The notes under the pieces were generated by a model, which saw nothing but the letters and a program-made list of their open reading frames with translations, made no database searches and had not been told where the DNA came from. A program made the translations under genes and the position numbers. Positions 11,109-24,031 of a stretch of DNA of 64,000 bases are shown here, one piece after another; position 1 is the stretch's first letter, and each line of letters begins with the position of its first letter. Origin of the DNA: Syngnathus acus (lineage: Eukaryota > Chordata > Actinopteri > Syngnathiformes > Syngnathidae). The DNA lies in NCBI RefSeq assembly GCF_901709675.1, contig NC_051089.1, positions 19,751,508-19,815,507 of the forward strand, given 5' to 3'.

Positions 11109-12862
11109 CAGGGCTGTGGACTCGGCTCGGACTCGGGGACTCGGACTCGGTCATTTTTGCCGGACTCGGACTCGGTGCTGATTTTGACCGAGTCCACCGA
11201 GTCCGACAATAAAAAAAAGAGGCAAGACGCAGCCAGAGAGTGTCAGGTTACAGTCAGCGCGGTAGGAGTTGGAAGAAACAGTAAAAACTCCACCAAACTC
11301 GTCGTAATGACCCGTGATATATGTTATATCCTTACTATTTTCCAGGTTCTTAGATAGCAAGAATAGGTCGGACAACGACGTGAATGATCTGCTTTATTCC
11401 TTACTCACAGTGCGTTCACAGGGCGTACCAGAACAACACAGAATGCCCATCCCACTTCCGGGGTTTTTCTACTACGGAATTTGAGTTAGCCCAAAATACA
11501 CAACATCTCTTCCCCTCTTACAATGAACGTGCTATATGCATGAACAACATAGTCTTATGCACCTATAACTTGACATCTTCAAGATCTATCAATAACTACC
11601 ATTAAACAATTATAATATATGGTCCAGACAATTATGACAATAATATTCCCATGAAACCTTAACTTTGGGTGAGGGTGGACGACCTCGAATTATACCGAAT
11701 TATAGCGAAAAACCGATGTCGTACGGCGTCGTCACTATGTTGTTTTCAATAAAAACATGAAGAACTCACGTTTGCGTCAGTCAATTTTAATTTTTATAAA
11801 GGATTATTCTCATTTGATGTCTTTAAATTCATCCGCGTTCTGCCATTGAAGCGGGGTGCATTCAAAGACCAGTCGTACAGACGGAAACGTTTTGTGATCA
11901 AATCTTTCATAACGAGAATGATTTGAGTGAATTGATTTGAATGAATAATTGAGAAGAAATTTCAGTTCTGAAGGCTCCTTTTGTCCCAAGCAAAGTGACA
12001 GATGGTGGGGAGGGGGGATAAAAATTGTAAAATCAATTCACTCAAATCATTCTCGTTATGAAAGATTTGATCACAAAACGTGTGTGGCTTTTTCTTAAAT
12101 GAACACGTTTGACATTGCTATCGTGTCAGCTTTTAATTATATTGCGCTGTCATGTTAAAGCAAATTAATAAATGCAACAATATTAATTTGCTTTGAAAAT
12201 ACCTGAGTAATAAAATAAAATGGATGGATGGATGAATGATGATCACAATTAAGTATAAAGTCTCCTTTGTAATATATACTCCTTGTAGCCTGTACCCAAA
12301 AAGAGGAGTTTCTTTGCATCGAGGTTTATGCAAAGAGCTCACGTAATTATATTGTTGCGTTTTGGTGAAGTGAATGAGTGTTCCGTCTGTACGACTGGTC
12401 TTTGAATGCACCCCGCTTCAATGGCAGAACGCGGATGAATTTAAAGACATCAAATGAGAATAATCCTTTATAAAAATTAAAATTGACTGACGCAAACGTG
12501 AGTTCTTCATGTTTTTATTGAAAACAACATAGTGCTGACGCCGTACGACATGGGTTTTTCGCTTTCCAAATAAGGGGTCGTCACTAATTATTTGTGTTTA
12601 GATAAATGTCTGAGCTATAATGGTGTAATTAATGATTAAAACTTGAAAGTATCTGTTTATTGTATTCGTTTATATGTTTAATAAAGACAAAGCCATCACA
12701 AAACTGTTGTAATTATTTAGATTTTGATCTAAATTAGCCTTGAATAAAGACTAAGCAGTCACATGAATTAACAAAAAAATGGACAGCCGGACTCGGACTC
12801 GGACTCATGGGCAAGAGGCCGGACTCGGACTCGGTGCAAAAATCCGACCGAGTCCACAGCCG
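11109..12862. mobile_element. hAT element with repeated ACTCGG termini, interrupted by an inverted repeat
   Basis: Begins CAGGGCTGTGGACTCGG and ends in CCGAGTCCACAGCC, with several gactcgga repeats inside each end. It is a relative of the element at 42469-45045, to which 12590-12860 aligns in reverse. The last bases of the right end are decayed and no matching 8-bp duplication is visible. The centre is occupied by the inverted repeat at 11704-12563. Confidence 0.7.
11704..12563. repeat. Long inverted repeat (183-bp arms) with a nested second inverted repeat
   Basis: The left arm at 11704-11886 and right arm at 12381-12563 are near-perfect reverse complements; I see only a few mismatches in the outer 30 bp and none across about 150 bp inward. 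Inside them a second pair (about 11887-11940 and 12032-12082, around tcataacgagaatgattt) is also inverted. There is no coding capacity. It is most likely a foldback-type or long-TIR MITE inserted into the hAT. Confidence 0.8.
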
Positions 12863-13121
12863 CATCTCTGAGATCCCCCCCAAGACTGAATGTTCCTAAA
12901 ATTTGGTCTTTCAGACAGGGCCTGTTTACAGTATGCTAAGTGGTCTACTATAGCTAATGCATTGATAATCCATCCATGGGAGATAAATTAAATTTTTTAA
13001 AGACTTTAGATAAAAATGAGTCAGTCTTTTCCATGACACGATTTGCATTAAATAGAAATAGAGCTTTTTTGTTTGGTGTATAATTACTATTTCTGTCTTC
13101 ATGTTTAAACCAAACCTCTAG

Positions 13122-13256
<135 letters not shown>

Positions 13257-13377
13257 TGAACACAGAACTAACCCATTATTATTTTCTTATTATGGAATGA
13301 AGCAGTTTTTTTAATATGAATGTTTCACATTTCTTAAATTGACTGAAGGCGAAAATGTCAGCACATGCAGTGGTAAA

Positions 13378-13470
13378 TAAATACATTAATTAATTAATGA
13401 ATTGATGAATTAATTAATGAACGAATGAATGAATGAATGAATGAATTCATTCATTCATTCATTATAATAT
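13378..13470. repeat. Palindromic AATG/CATT microsatellite
   Basis: A run of attaatga/gaatgaatgaatg changes at GAATTC into cattcattcattcatt, so the tetranucleotide array reverses orientation and can fold on itself. It lies within the 345-bp intron between two tmc3 exons. Confidence 0.8.
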
Positions 13471-13553
13471 AATTAATTAAAATTCTGCAATTGGTATATT
13501 GTATATTGTACTGTACATTTACCCAAATCGAATTGGAAAATTTATGAGATTAG

Positions 13554-13664
<111 letters not shown>

Positions 13665-13902
13665 TAAGTTGAAAGATTTGTAAAATGTTTAGGTAGCTTG
13701 ACTGCCATTGAAGTTCTGTTTAAAAGTTAACCGTCTGTTCTGTAGTGCTCACTATCCATGCCCTTGTTAGAAACACCCACAATGTCTCAATTGCACTTCT
13801 GTAGCTGACACATCAGATTCCATCATATAATTTCAGAATTGTCACCTTGCAGTAAAGAACATAATGTGTTTTACCGATGTCACCCAATTGGTGTGTAAAT
13901 AA

Positions 13903-14091
<189 letters not shown>

Positions 14092-14117
14092 TAATGGTTT
14101 GAAAAGTTTACGGTCTA

Positions 14118-14640
14118 CAGTGCTCCCTCGCCACTTCACACTTCACATATTGCGGCCTTAGTGCATCGCGGGTTTTTATGAAAACATAAATTGCAGATAT
14201 ATTTGGTGCATCGTGGCTTTTTGCGGTGTCACTTGGAGCACGGGGCTTTGTCTGCCATACGATTTCACAGCACACGATTGGCCGGTAGAGGAGACTTGAC
14301 CAATGGGAACATGTTGATCTGTATCCTTGCTGTTAATTGGCGTAGAGCTGTAAGAGCAGCTCTAACCACGCTTTAGCTCAGCCTCCCGCTACGTATCCAC
14401 TCTTCCACTTCATTTGCGTCAGCAGAATCAGCAGCATCTCAGATGTGCACTTTGTTTTGTCACGAACGAGGCATGACAACCAAATGCAACATGGGCTGTT
14501 TAAAAATACAATAAAGTGTTGATAAATAAAATTATAAAAGTCTTGTACAGATATCGTAAAAATATTGACTCTCCATCGCGGATTTTCACCTATCATGGGG
14601 GTCTTGGAACCAATTATCAGCAATAAACATTGGATCACTG
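14118..14640 (+). mobile_element. Tigger-like MITE, complete
   Basis: Starts CAGTGCTCCCTCGCCAC, ends TGGATCACTG, and is flanked by TA on each side. The outer bases are inverted copies (CAGTG.TCC). No coding capacity. Related to 1010-1331. Confidence 0.75.
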
Positions 14641-14839
14641 TACTCCTAACTGGACAAATGTTGCTTCATAATAAAACATAGATACATACATTTACCACTG
14701 GTGATTTTACTAATGGAGGGATGGATTTGACGTAACAGTCAGGATAATAGTATATTTCTTTCATGCAAAGCTGTCAATGTTATCGGCTGTACTTGGGCAC
14801 TTTGGCCAGGTGCTGAAAGGGATGGCATCTCTTGCGTCC

Positions 14840-17800
14840 GTAGCCACGGGGGAGTGGGGCTTGCACCCCCACCCCCTTAAATTTCACCCGCAACAGAACG
14901 TCGACGAAATCATACTAGAAACCCGCTCCTGGGAAGTACCCCCGAGGCCAAAATATGGCGCCGTATGAAGGCGGTGGGGCAAAGCCCTCGGGACCCCCGC
15001 AGCCCGATTGAGGGTAAACCCCGGAGCAACCGGGTCGGTATGGGCACGGCCTCGCTGTGTGTCGCTCACCCGATCGCGAAACCCTCGGTTGAACCTGAGG
15101 CGTTTGGTCTGGGTGGCCGCCTGGAACGTACTCTCACTCCAGGATGACTCCCGCATGCCCGCCTTGTCGGCGGAGCTCGCTCGGCTGGGCATCGCGGTGG
15201 CTGCTTTCTCTTAAGTGCGGCGGCCGGGCTCTGGCGAGATCAGGGCAGGTGTATACACCTACCACTGGTCTGGTTGACTCGACGGTCAGCACAAAGAGGG
15301 AGTGGCCATTGCGGTGGCCGACCAGGTGGCGTCACAGATAAAGGAGGTCACGTCGGTCTCGGAGCATATTATGCGACTACCGCTCACACACTCGTTGGGC
15401 GTAGTATCGTTTGTCGCAGTGTACGCTCCCACCGGGACGAGTGAGCCGTCTGCGAAGGAAAACTTCTACGCTGAACTCAGCTCGGTTGTGGACGCTCTTC
15501 CTGGGAGGGACACGCTGATTGTTCTTGGGGACTTCAATGCTGTCGCTGGTACCTGCAGGGATGGCTACGAGGCATGTATCGGTCCTCACCGCTCTGGAAA
15601 TTTCCCCAATGGGGAACGTGACACCAACTCCATCATGATGCTTGACTTTGCCAGGAGTCATGGTTTGAGAGTTGGTGGATTATGGTTCCAGAGGCCGGAT
15701 TCGTGGCGTTGGACCTGGTATTCAAATACCGGCCTGGTTAGGAAGGAGATTGACCAGGTACTTGTGGACGGTCGCTGGACCCTGCTGCAGAACTGCAGGG
15801 TGTTCTGAAGTGCACAGTTCTTCAACACCGACCACAGGCTTCTTGTGGCAATGCTGAAACTACGCCTTCGAGCGCCGAGGTGAGCAACGCCCGGCCAGAT
15901 TCGGCTGGACGTCAGTCGACTGCAGGAACCTGGCGTGGCGGACGCGTATGCCGGGAACTTGCCTGGGAGGCTTGGTGGGCTGGGCGCAACAGAGGACCCG
16001 CTGGCACTGTGGGAGGGCTTCAGAGACGCAGTCCTGGCGGCTGCCAGCGATAGCATTCCAGAGATCCCTAGGAATCGTCGGAGTGCCCTTTCCCAGGAGA
16101 CGGTGGACATAATCGACGAGTGCCCCAAGGCAAGACTAGATGGCAGAACCGGTCGCTACAGGGAACTGTGGCGAGAAGCCATTTGAGCTGCTGGTTGGGG
16201 GGGGCCTCGCGTTGCGGTGGTGCAGAGGTGTCGCTCACTCGATCGCGAAACCCTCGGTTGAACCTGAGACGTTTGGTCTGGGTGGCCGCCTGGAACGTAC
16301 TCTCACTCCAGGATGACTCCCGCATGCCCGCCTTGACGGGCGGGTTTGAGATCTCTGTGAGGCGGTCTAGGGTCACTTGGGTAAAAGTGACGCTCGCCCG
16401 GCTTACGAGGCAATTCAAGAACTCCGCTCGTCCGGGCCCCGCCCGCGCAGCTTGACGGTCCTAGCGGCTGATGGCAGTGTCCTATCGGAAGAAGATGGGC
16501 TGAAGCGTTCGGCCAAATACTTCGAGGAGTTGTATCGGGCCGAACCTCCACGCTGCAAGCTCTCTGCTGTGGGCATCCAGAACCTGGTGCCTAACCCACC
16601 CCTCAGCATTGATGCGCCTACCCTTGAGGAAGTCCGAAAGGCTCTGGGACAGCTGAGGGATGGAAAGGCTCCGGGAATCTGCGGTTTCTGTGCAGAGATG
16701 TTCGAAGCTGGAGGGGATGCCGCCCTCCGATGGTTGCACACGCTGATTTGCTCCGTATGGAGCTCGGGACTCATCCCAATCGACTGGAAAAGGGGCGTTG
16801 TGGTCCCTACCTGGAAGGGGAAGGGTGATATCCGGGAGTGTAACAACCACCGAGGGGTTACCCTTCTCTCGGTGCCAGGCAAAGTCTTCGCCCGGGTACT
16901 TCTGAACAGGATACGTCAGCAGCTCTTAGACTACCAGCGCCCTAAGCAGTCCGGTTTCACACCAAAAAGATCAACCGTAGACCACATCCTCACGCTTCAT
17001 GTTCTCACCGAGGGCTTTCGAGATTTCGATAGAAAGCTGCTTGCAGCCTATATAGATTTCAAGAAGGCGTTCGACTCAAGTCAGTAGAGATGATCTGTGG
17101 AGACATCTGGGGCTAGGCGGGATCCCCCGCAGCTTGTCCATCTCATCTCGGCTCTATACTCCGACACAGAAAGTGCTGTTAAGTACGGATGCACCACCTC
17201 TGACTTCTCTCCAGTCAATACTGGGGTGAGGCAGGGGTGCGTACTAGCCCCATCACTTTTCAGCACTTGTATGGACTGGATTGTGGGCCGCGTTGTAGAC
17301 AGGATGGGCTGCGGGGTGTCGTTCGGCAATGTTCGGATCACTGATCTGGACATTGCTGACGACGCTGTGATCTTTGCGGAGATCCTAGACGTGTTGACCG
17401 AAGCACTTGAAGCACTGAGCGAGGAGGCGGACCCTGTGGGACTGCGCTTCTCCTGGATCAAGACGAAGATCCAGGTCTTCGGTGGCTATATGGACACTGC
17501 TATCGAGTCAGCCGATGCGGCGGGCGAGAAGGTGGAGATCATAGACAAGTTCACTTATCTCGGCAGCGTGGTTCACTGCGCCACTTCGTGTGAGGCTAAG
17601 GTCGCTCGTCGGCTTGGTCTTGCGCATGGAGCGATGGGCTCACTGAATGGGACTGTTTGGCGCGCCTTATATCTGAGCACGTTGACAAAGGTTCAAGTCT
17701 TTTGCTCGCTGGTCATGCCCGTCCTGCTTTACTCTTGTGAAGCATGGACACTGACTGGCGGGCAAAGGCAAAGACTGAACACCTTTGCGTGCACTTCCCT

Positions 17801-18175
17801 CCGTCGCATCCTCGGGATCCACTGGCGAGACCGTGTGTCAAACCAGACGGTTCTCGAGCGAGCGGGGATGGAGTGCGTCAACTGCCAGATATGGGAGCGA
17901 CAGCTGACCTTCTACGGCCACGTGGTACGTGACCCGCCCTCGGATCCAGCGAACAGGATTCTGTCCGCTCCAGACCCAAGGGGGTGGAAGCACCCAGTAG
18001 GGCGACCGCGTGCGCGGTGGTTGGAGCAGCTCGGGAAGCATCTTGAGATTGTGGGGGTGTCGGGCGGGTGCTCGGTCCTACGCCGTATGGTCACCGATGG
18101 AGTGGAGCAAGAAGGTGAGCGCAACGAAGTGTCACCGCGACGCGTGCCCCCATACCAGACCTGACCTGACCTGTC
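14840..18175 (+). pseudogene. RTE-like LINE (endonuclease plus RT), broken
   Basis: A near full-length non-LTR element. Endonuclease pieces: VAAWNVLSLQDDSRMPAL (about 15110), VVSFVAVYAPTGTSE, LIVLGDFNAVAG (15505-15550), RWTWYSNTG and FFNTDHRLLVAML (15815-15855). RT pieces: LRDGKAPGICGFCAEMF, LLNRIRQQLLDYQRPKQSGF, AAYIDFKKAFDS (motif A, about 17050), GVRQGCVLAPSLF (17225) and IADDAVIFAE (17350, with Ile where Tyr or Phe is usual before ADD). The C-terminal part LGIHWRDRVSNQTVLERAG matches 34560 onward. Stops or frameshifts occur near 15213, 15806, 16180 and 17087, so it is dead. An internal copy of the 5' region is inserted at 16208-16320. Its 3' boundary with the following spacer is uncertain. 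Confidence 0.8.
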
Positions 18176-18463
18176 AATGTGGGGGAGCGGAATATTTGTG
18201 TTTTCTTGAGATCTGTATGCAGCATGTATGCGGCACAGCGCCGTGACACCAAATGTCAAGTGTAATTCAGCAGCTTGATATCGTCAGTCAAGATTAATCA
18301 AATCATAGTAAGTAATTTACAGCAAACTATTGGGCCTTTAGTTATTTTCTTTATTGGTTGATTTATTGAAAATACAAACTCATTACAAGAAAGGTCGTGA
18401 GACAGATTAGTTTTACCCTACTATTAATGTGTCGGCGTTATATATATATATATATATATATAT
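18176..18463. repeat. Spacer and (TA)n, first copy of a duplicated block
   Basis: About 260 bp of low-complexity-free sequence after the LINE, ending in gtgtcggcgtta and a TA run. It is repeated almost base for base at 35222-35488, where it again lies between the same LINE tail and the same Tigger. It may be the LINE 3' UTR or captured host sequence. Confidence 0.75.
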
Positions 18464-19227
18464 TAGGGGTGTAAATCGCGGGTTTTGTCACGATACGATA
18501 TCATATCGATACAAAGAATCACGATACGATATTTGCCGATATCTTAAAGCCTGCTGTGATTCATTCACGATACATCACGATATAGTGCTCCACGATCGAT
18601 ATTTTTATTTTTTTTTTAAATAAAAAATATAGAACAATATCCTGATTTATAACAATTCATACGCAAAATCAACAAGGTACTGCAAACTCTTTATTTAGGA
18701 AATTACAAGAGTATTGTAGTATACAAAGTGCTTATTTTAACACTGAACTTTATCAAATACCTATATTTCTTCTCATATAAGTAAAGAAAAATTAATATTC
18801 TTTCTTTTTTTGTAATACCATTAACTTTAAAGTGCATTACTGAACTATTTATTTACAATAATTTTAATTGTCCGTTGAGCCATCTTTTCTTTGGAATCCA
18901 AAGTGCTTCCAAACGAATGACTTGAAGCCCAAAGGGGAGCGAATTTCCTCGTCTTCTTGGACACTAGCCATAGCACCAGCCCAGGAGCCGCGTAGTTGTC
19001 GGCTCCCCTTTCACGTGCCTGCTCTGCTCACAACACAACACGCCGCGTACTGCTCCCGGAAAGAGGAAGCAAGCAACAATGAACTGGATTTCAAAATAAA
19101 GTCGCGTCTAATGTCCGAGGTCAAACACGGCGATATAAATCGATGTTTACGTTTAGCATCGATGCCAATAAATCGTAGAGCATTACATCGATTAATCGAT
19201 GTGTATCGATGAATCGTTACACCCCTA
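18464..19227. mobile_element. hAT non-autonomous element with TAGGGGTGTAA ends
   Basis: Ends TAGGGGTGTAA / TTACACCCCTA with subterminal tcgatac/gatcgat motifs, flanked by ATATATAT on both sides, consistent with an 8-bp duplication in a TA tract. The paralogous TA tract at 35487 lacks it. No clear transposase frame. Confidence 0.8.
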
Positions 19228-19249
19228 ATATATATACATATATATATAT

Positions 19250-19313
<64 letters not shown>

Positions 19314-20265
19314 CGTAATTTTCGGACTATAAGTCGCTCCGGAGTACAAGCCGCACCAGCCATAAAATGCCCAAAAAAGTGAAAAAAATATATATAAGTC
19401 GCTCCGGAGTATAAGTCGCATATTGGGGGGCAATTTATTCGACAAAATCCAACACCAAGAACAGACATGAACGAGCAACAACAGGCTAAACGATACGGTA
19501 TGCTAACGTGACAAACACAAACGAGGAGCTGAGAACGGGCCTGACGTAACATTCAGAGTTATTTAAAAAAATTATTACATAAATAACACGTTTATAAAAC
19601 CATCTGTGTCACTCCAATTCATTAAATCCATCGATCGTCCTTTGTCAACAATGCCGTGTGCCGCGCCGCAGTTCAAATTATTCCACAGGCCCATACAACG
19701 ATATATAAATTATATTTTAAATAACTATCACATAAACAACAATATTGTCAAACCATTTGTGTCACTCCAAATCATTAAATCCATCGATCAAATTTCTCGT
19801 CTTTTATCGATCGTCCTTTGTCAACAATGCCGTGTGCCGCGCTGCAGTCCAAATTATTCCACAGACCCATACAACGATATATAAACTATATTTTAAATAA
19901 CTATCACATAAACAACAATATTATCAAACCATTTGTGTCACTCCAAATCATTAAATCCATCGATCAAATTTCTCGTCCTTTACGTCAACAACGCCGCGCG
20001 TGAGCAGCTGACGTCAGCCTCGTGGGTCAGTTGCGACTACTTTTATTCCACAGATGTATTATATAAATATATTGTAGCGTTAACAAAGTACAAGGGAAGA
20101 CGTGGGTTTGGTAAACAGCCCTTTATTTAACAAAACAAGAGTTCAACAAGCCAACAACTATGAACTGTAACGATAAAAACATATAGAAGTTGCTACACAA
20201 AATAAAATATATATCAAATAACTATAACAAAAATAACACTTTTTTCCAAACCTTCTGCGTCACTC

Positions 20266-20878
20266 CTAATCATTAAATCCTTCAAACTCTTCGTCCTCCG
20301 TGTCACTTTCAAACAAAGCCACGACTGATGCCGGTAGTACATGGGGCCCTTCGTCATCTCCGTCGCTGACGTCAGACTCCTCGTCAGTTTCAGTTGGAAT
20401 TATTCCAGTTTTTCTAAATTCTGACAGAATGATTTTGGGTGTAACCGAAGCCCACGCTTTGTCAATCCATCCAATGACGTCCAGGAATGTTGCACGTCGC
20501 ATTCTCCCGGTTGCCGTGAAGCTGTGTTCTCCGTCCACCATCCACTGCTCCCACAGGTTACGCAGAACTGCTTTAAAGCTCCTATTCACGGAGACGTAAA
20601 GTGGCTGAAGTATTTTAGTACAGCCTCCAGGGATGATGGCAGGTATGGAGTTGAGGCTTTTTAATTTCTCTTTTATCTGTGGCGTGATATGCGCTCGCAT
20701 GCTGTCCATCACAAGCAGAGCTTTGTTCGCTCTGAAGAAGCTCCGATTTTCACCAATCCCTTACAAGTTTCTCACTAACTCCAAACTTTCTTTCTGCTGC
20801 TCGATTACTGTTTTCGGCTGCATATTTTACAACTTGAAGTTTGTAACCTGCAGAATATGAGTTTCTTTTTGGTGCCAT
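20266..20878 (-). pseudogene. Pogo/Tigger transposase: N-terminal HTH joined to C-terminal DDE part
   Basis: From an ATG at 20878 the minus strand encodes KRNSYSAGYKLQVVKYAAE ... RAAERKFGVSEKLVRDW, the CENP-B/pogo-type DNA-binding helix-turn-helix, then a stop. It changes frame into MDSMRAHITPQIKEKLKSLN, PGGCTKILQPL, WIDKAWASVTP and SEFRKTGI, the C-terminal part of the DDE_1 domain seen in Tigger and POGK proteins. The middle, with the first catalytic aspartates, is missing. The tail is acidic (DEESDVSDGDDEG). Non-functional internal-deletion product. Confidence 0.8.
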
Positions 20879-21007
20879 TTTTGTTAAGCCCTTCCCAGTT
20901 GATGAGTCACGGCCAACGGTGAAATTTAGAGCGCCCTCATCCAGTTTCGTCTGAAAATAACAGGGTTTTTTTCAGCTGTAGTTTTTTGTTTTGTTTATTT
21001 GGTTGTT

Positions 21008-21270
21008 TCATCAAAGTCAAAATCTGCTTTATTGTCAATTTCTTCATATGCCAAGACACACAAAGAGATCGAAATTACGTTCCCACTATCCCACGGTGAC
21101 AAGACATAGTACACAATATGCATACAAGTAAACAACACAAAAAAATAAAAACAAGAAGGCACAAACAATGAATAAATAAGAGTGATGAATAAATAATAAA
21201 TAAACAAATAACATAATAAATATAAGAGGAGCAAAAATGGAGCAAGTGTGCATACAGCAGACAGTGGACT
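21008..21270 (-). mobile_element. LINE 3' tail inserted in Tigger copy 2
   Basis: On the minus strand this ends in gacaataaagcagattttgactttga, matching the 3' end of the LINE at 55299-57355 (same ccgtgggatagtgg and tgtgtcttgg blocks). Only the 3' UTR is present, typical of 5' truncation. The paralogue at 36262-36525 carries it at the same place. Confidence 0.75.
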
Positions 21271-24031
21271 AGGATATGGCGCATTAAAGTGTTAATTGCT
21301 TTATTTGATTTTTTCTCTCTATTTTTCATGTTTTTAATATGTTCAAGATAAAGATATAAAAGCATGTGAAGTGATCAATTATACTAAAAATAACATGTGA
21401 AGTGGTCAACTATACTTGTAAGTAAGTGATGTGTTAATGATCAAGTAAAGATTTGTGAAAAAAACATATATAAGTCGCTCCTGAGTATAAGTCGCCCCCC
21501 CACCCAAACTATGAAAAAAACCGCGACTTATAGTCCGAAAATTACGGTATGTATATATATATACATACGTACGTACATACATACATATTATGTACATACA
21601 TTACATATACCGGAGTGAAGGGCTATGGCGATGGTGTCTTCTTTGGGTCTGTTTGCTCTGTGCGCAAAATGGTGGGGGTTGAGTGTGGAAGGCAGGTTTT
21701 ATTTGATGTGCTGAGCAGCCAGTTTCTCAAATCAGTCTGCCATTCTGACACCCTGCAAGTGAATGTTATTCTCTAATTGATACAGATCTCGTCCTCAACA
21801 TATTTGTATTATTTTACCATGTCAGTTATGGGCTTCAGTCTGGTTTTCTCCTCTCACACTTTTCCAGATCTGTGGCAATGGTGGTAAATCACAGTGTCTT
21901 ACGCATCTTCTTCATCCTCCAGAAACACACAATTACACGAGTAATGTCCTTGACCACTGATGATGTCGCACATTATTCACCCCTACAATGTTTTTTCTGG
22001 CTCACCAGATGTGGTGTAAAATAGTACCCACATACACTCAAACCCCTAAGCACAGGAAAGATACTTAACTGCACTATTAAATGCTATTGCATGCTAGTTC
22101 TATTAAGTGTGACCTCATATACCCCATTTATATTCTAAAGATGGAAATTGACAAACACAAAAGTGTCTGCCGCACGGCAATGGTTTCCGCCTTTCACTCA
22201 ATGCCTCCTGCAGCAGGGATACCTACTTGGTACAACACCGGCCATACTCTGTTGTGAGCTCGACGATTCGCATGCATTTGCCATGCACCTTTATGTTTCC
22301 GAGTTTTTATCGATAGTCTTTGGAGACATACTCTACTACACTACTTGTTTTTACACTGCTAACGTGCCAATACGAACAGGGAATGGCAGAGCAAAAGGCG
22401 GGATGGAGGGGCGTGGCTAGTGCGTCGGTTCGGAAGTCGGAAATTGATTCGTGAGTAGATGCAAATTATTTGAGAGGCTCCGGTTCGTATCTCGAAAGTT
22501 CATAAGTATAGGCGTTCGTCAGTAGAGGCACCACAGTATCTTTACAACAGAATTGATTAAGCAGTCGGATTATTTTTTTACACAATCCTAAAAAAAGGTA
22601 CTAACCCGTAAAGCAGGAGTGTCCAAACTTTTTGCATGGAGGGCCAGATTTGATAAAGTGAAGGGGCCCGGGGGCCAATAGTTTTTCAGACATTTTTTAA
22701 CTACAGAACTTTCATGCAAATACACACTGTTATGAAACAAATTTCATTGTCCCAATTGTCTTTATTTTTTAAATGACAAAATAACCAATTATAAACCACT
22801 CAGAAAGATGTGAACAATTCTAAAAACACAAATTCTGCCTTTCATTCATATCCGAAGAGTCAGATAACATTGAACAAACTGTATGAAATACCTTAAATAA
22901 GAGTTTAAAATTATTTTTGCCTCATGAAGATTTTAAACAGGAGTTATAAGTACCGTAATTTTCGGACTATAAGTCGCGTTTTTTTTCATAGTTTGGGTGG
23001 GGGGGCGACTTATACTCAGGAGCGACTTATGTGTTTTTTTTCAAAACCTTTCAAAAAAAAAAAAGAAAATGATGAAACCGCGATAAACGAACCGCAATGT
23101 AGCAAGGGATTACTGTAATTTGAATTTCAAGTGACGTCAGCAGCGCGACGTCGCGTTCAGCAGCGCGACGTCAGCAGCGCGACGTCAGCAGCGCGACGTC
23201 AGCAGCGCGACGCGGCGTTGTTTACATAAAGGACAAAGATTGATTCGACGGAGCTCTCTTTCACTTCCGTGGATTGAAGTCGGGGGCCGGCGCTCGGCCG
23301 GGTGGCTGTCCAGGGACGGTGGATGGGGCTCGGACAATGCTTTTACGCACGCCCGGTCCTACTCTAACGAGCTGTCTTTCACCTCCGTGGATGGAAGTCG
23401 AGGGCCGGCGCTCGGCCGGGTGGCTGTCCGGGGACGGTGGATGGGGCTCGGTCATGGCTTTTACGCACGCCCGGTCCTATTCTATGGAGCTCTCTTCCAT
23501 TTCCGTGGCTGGAGGTCCACGCCGCCACACGCCTGGAAGTTTGTTTTGTTAAATAAAGAGCCGTTTACCAAACCCACGTCTTTCCTTGAACTTTGTTAAC
23601 GCTACAATATAGTTATATAGTAGATCTGTGGAATAACGACGAGGCTGACGTCAGGGCGCACGCACGCGCGGCGTTGTTGACAAAGGACGAGGAATTTGAT
23701 CGATGGATTTAATGATTTAGAGTGCACAGATGGTTTGATAACATTGTTGCTTATATAATAGTTATTTGATATATAATTTATATATCGTTATATGGGCCTG
23801 TGGAATATTTTGAAGTGCAAGAGCCGTCAGCGGCGCGCACGATTGATGGATTTAATGAATTGGAGTGACACAGATGGTTTTATTAACGTGTTATTTATGT
23901 AATAGTTTTTTGAATAACTCTGAATATTACGTCAGGGCCGTTCTCAGCTCTTAGTTTGTGTTTATGTCACGTTAGCATACCTATCGTTTAGCCTGTTGTT
24001 GCTCGTTCATGACTGTTCTTGGTGTTGGATT

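Larger units (their letters stand above)
684..13121 (+). other. tmc3 intron of 12.4 kb, filled with transposons
   Basis: Runs from the donor at 684 (gtaatg) to the acceptor at 13120-13121 (cctctag). Its transposons are listed separately. 684-1009 and 1332-1831 hold nothing I recognise; the latter has a short repeated ggagaggct motif near 1456-1490. 4307-4699 contains a diverged direct repeat (about 4410-4487 and 4622-4701) and a small GAGTAGTGAGT microsatellite near 4540-4572. Confidence 0.7.
19313..21547 (-). mobile_element. Tigger/pogo element, copy 2, with transposase remnant
   Basis: Ends CCGTAATTTTCGGACTATA / TATAGTCCGAAAATTACGG; the right side is followed by TA, the left preceded by CA (probably a mutated TA). 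Inside are diverged repeats of a ctccaaatcattaaatccatcgatc unit, a deleted transposase (20266-20878, minus) and an inserted LINE tail (21008-21270). It is the source family for the paralogue at 35591. Confidence 0.85.

Noticed and set aside
18440-18623. Small Tyr/Ile-repeat open frame
   Set aside because: Product of the TA microsatellite and hAT end.
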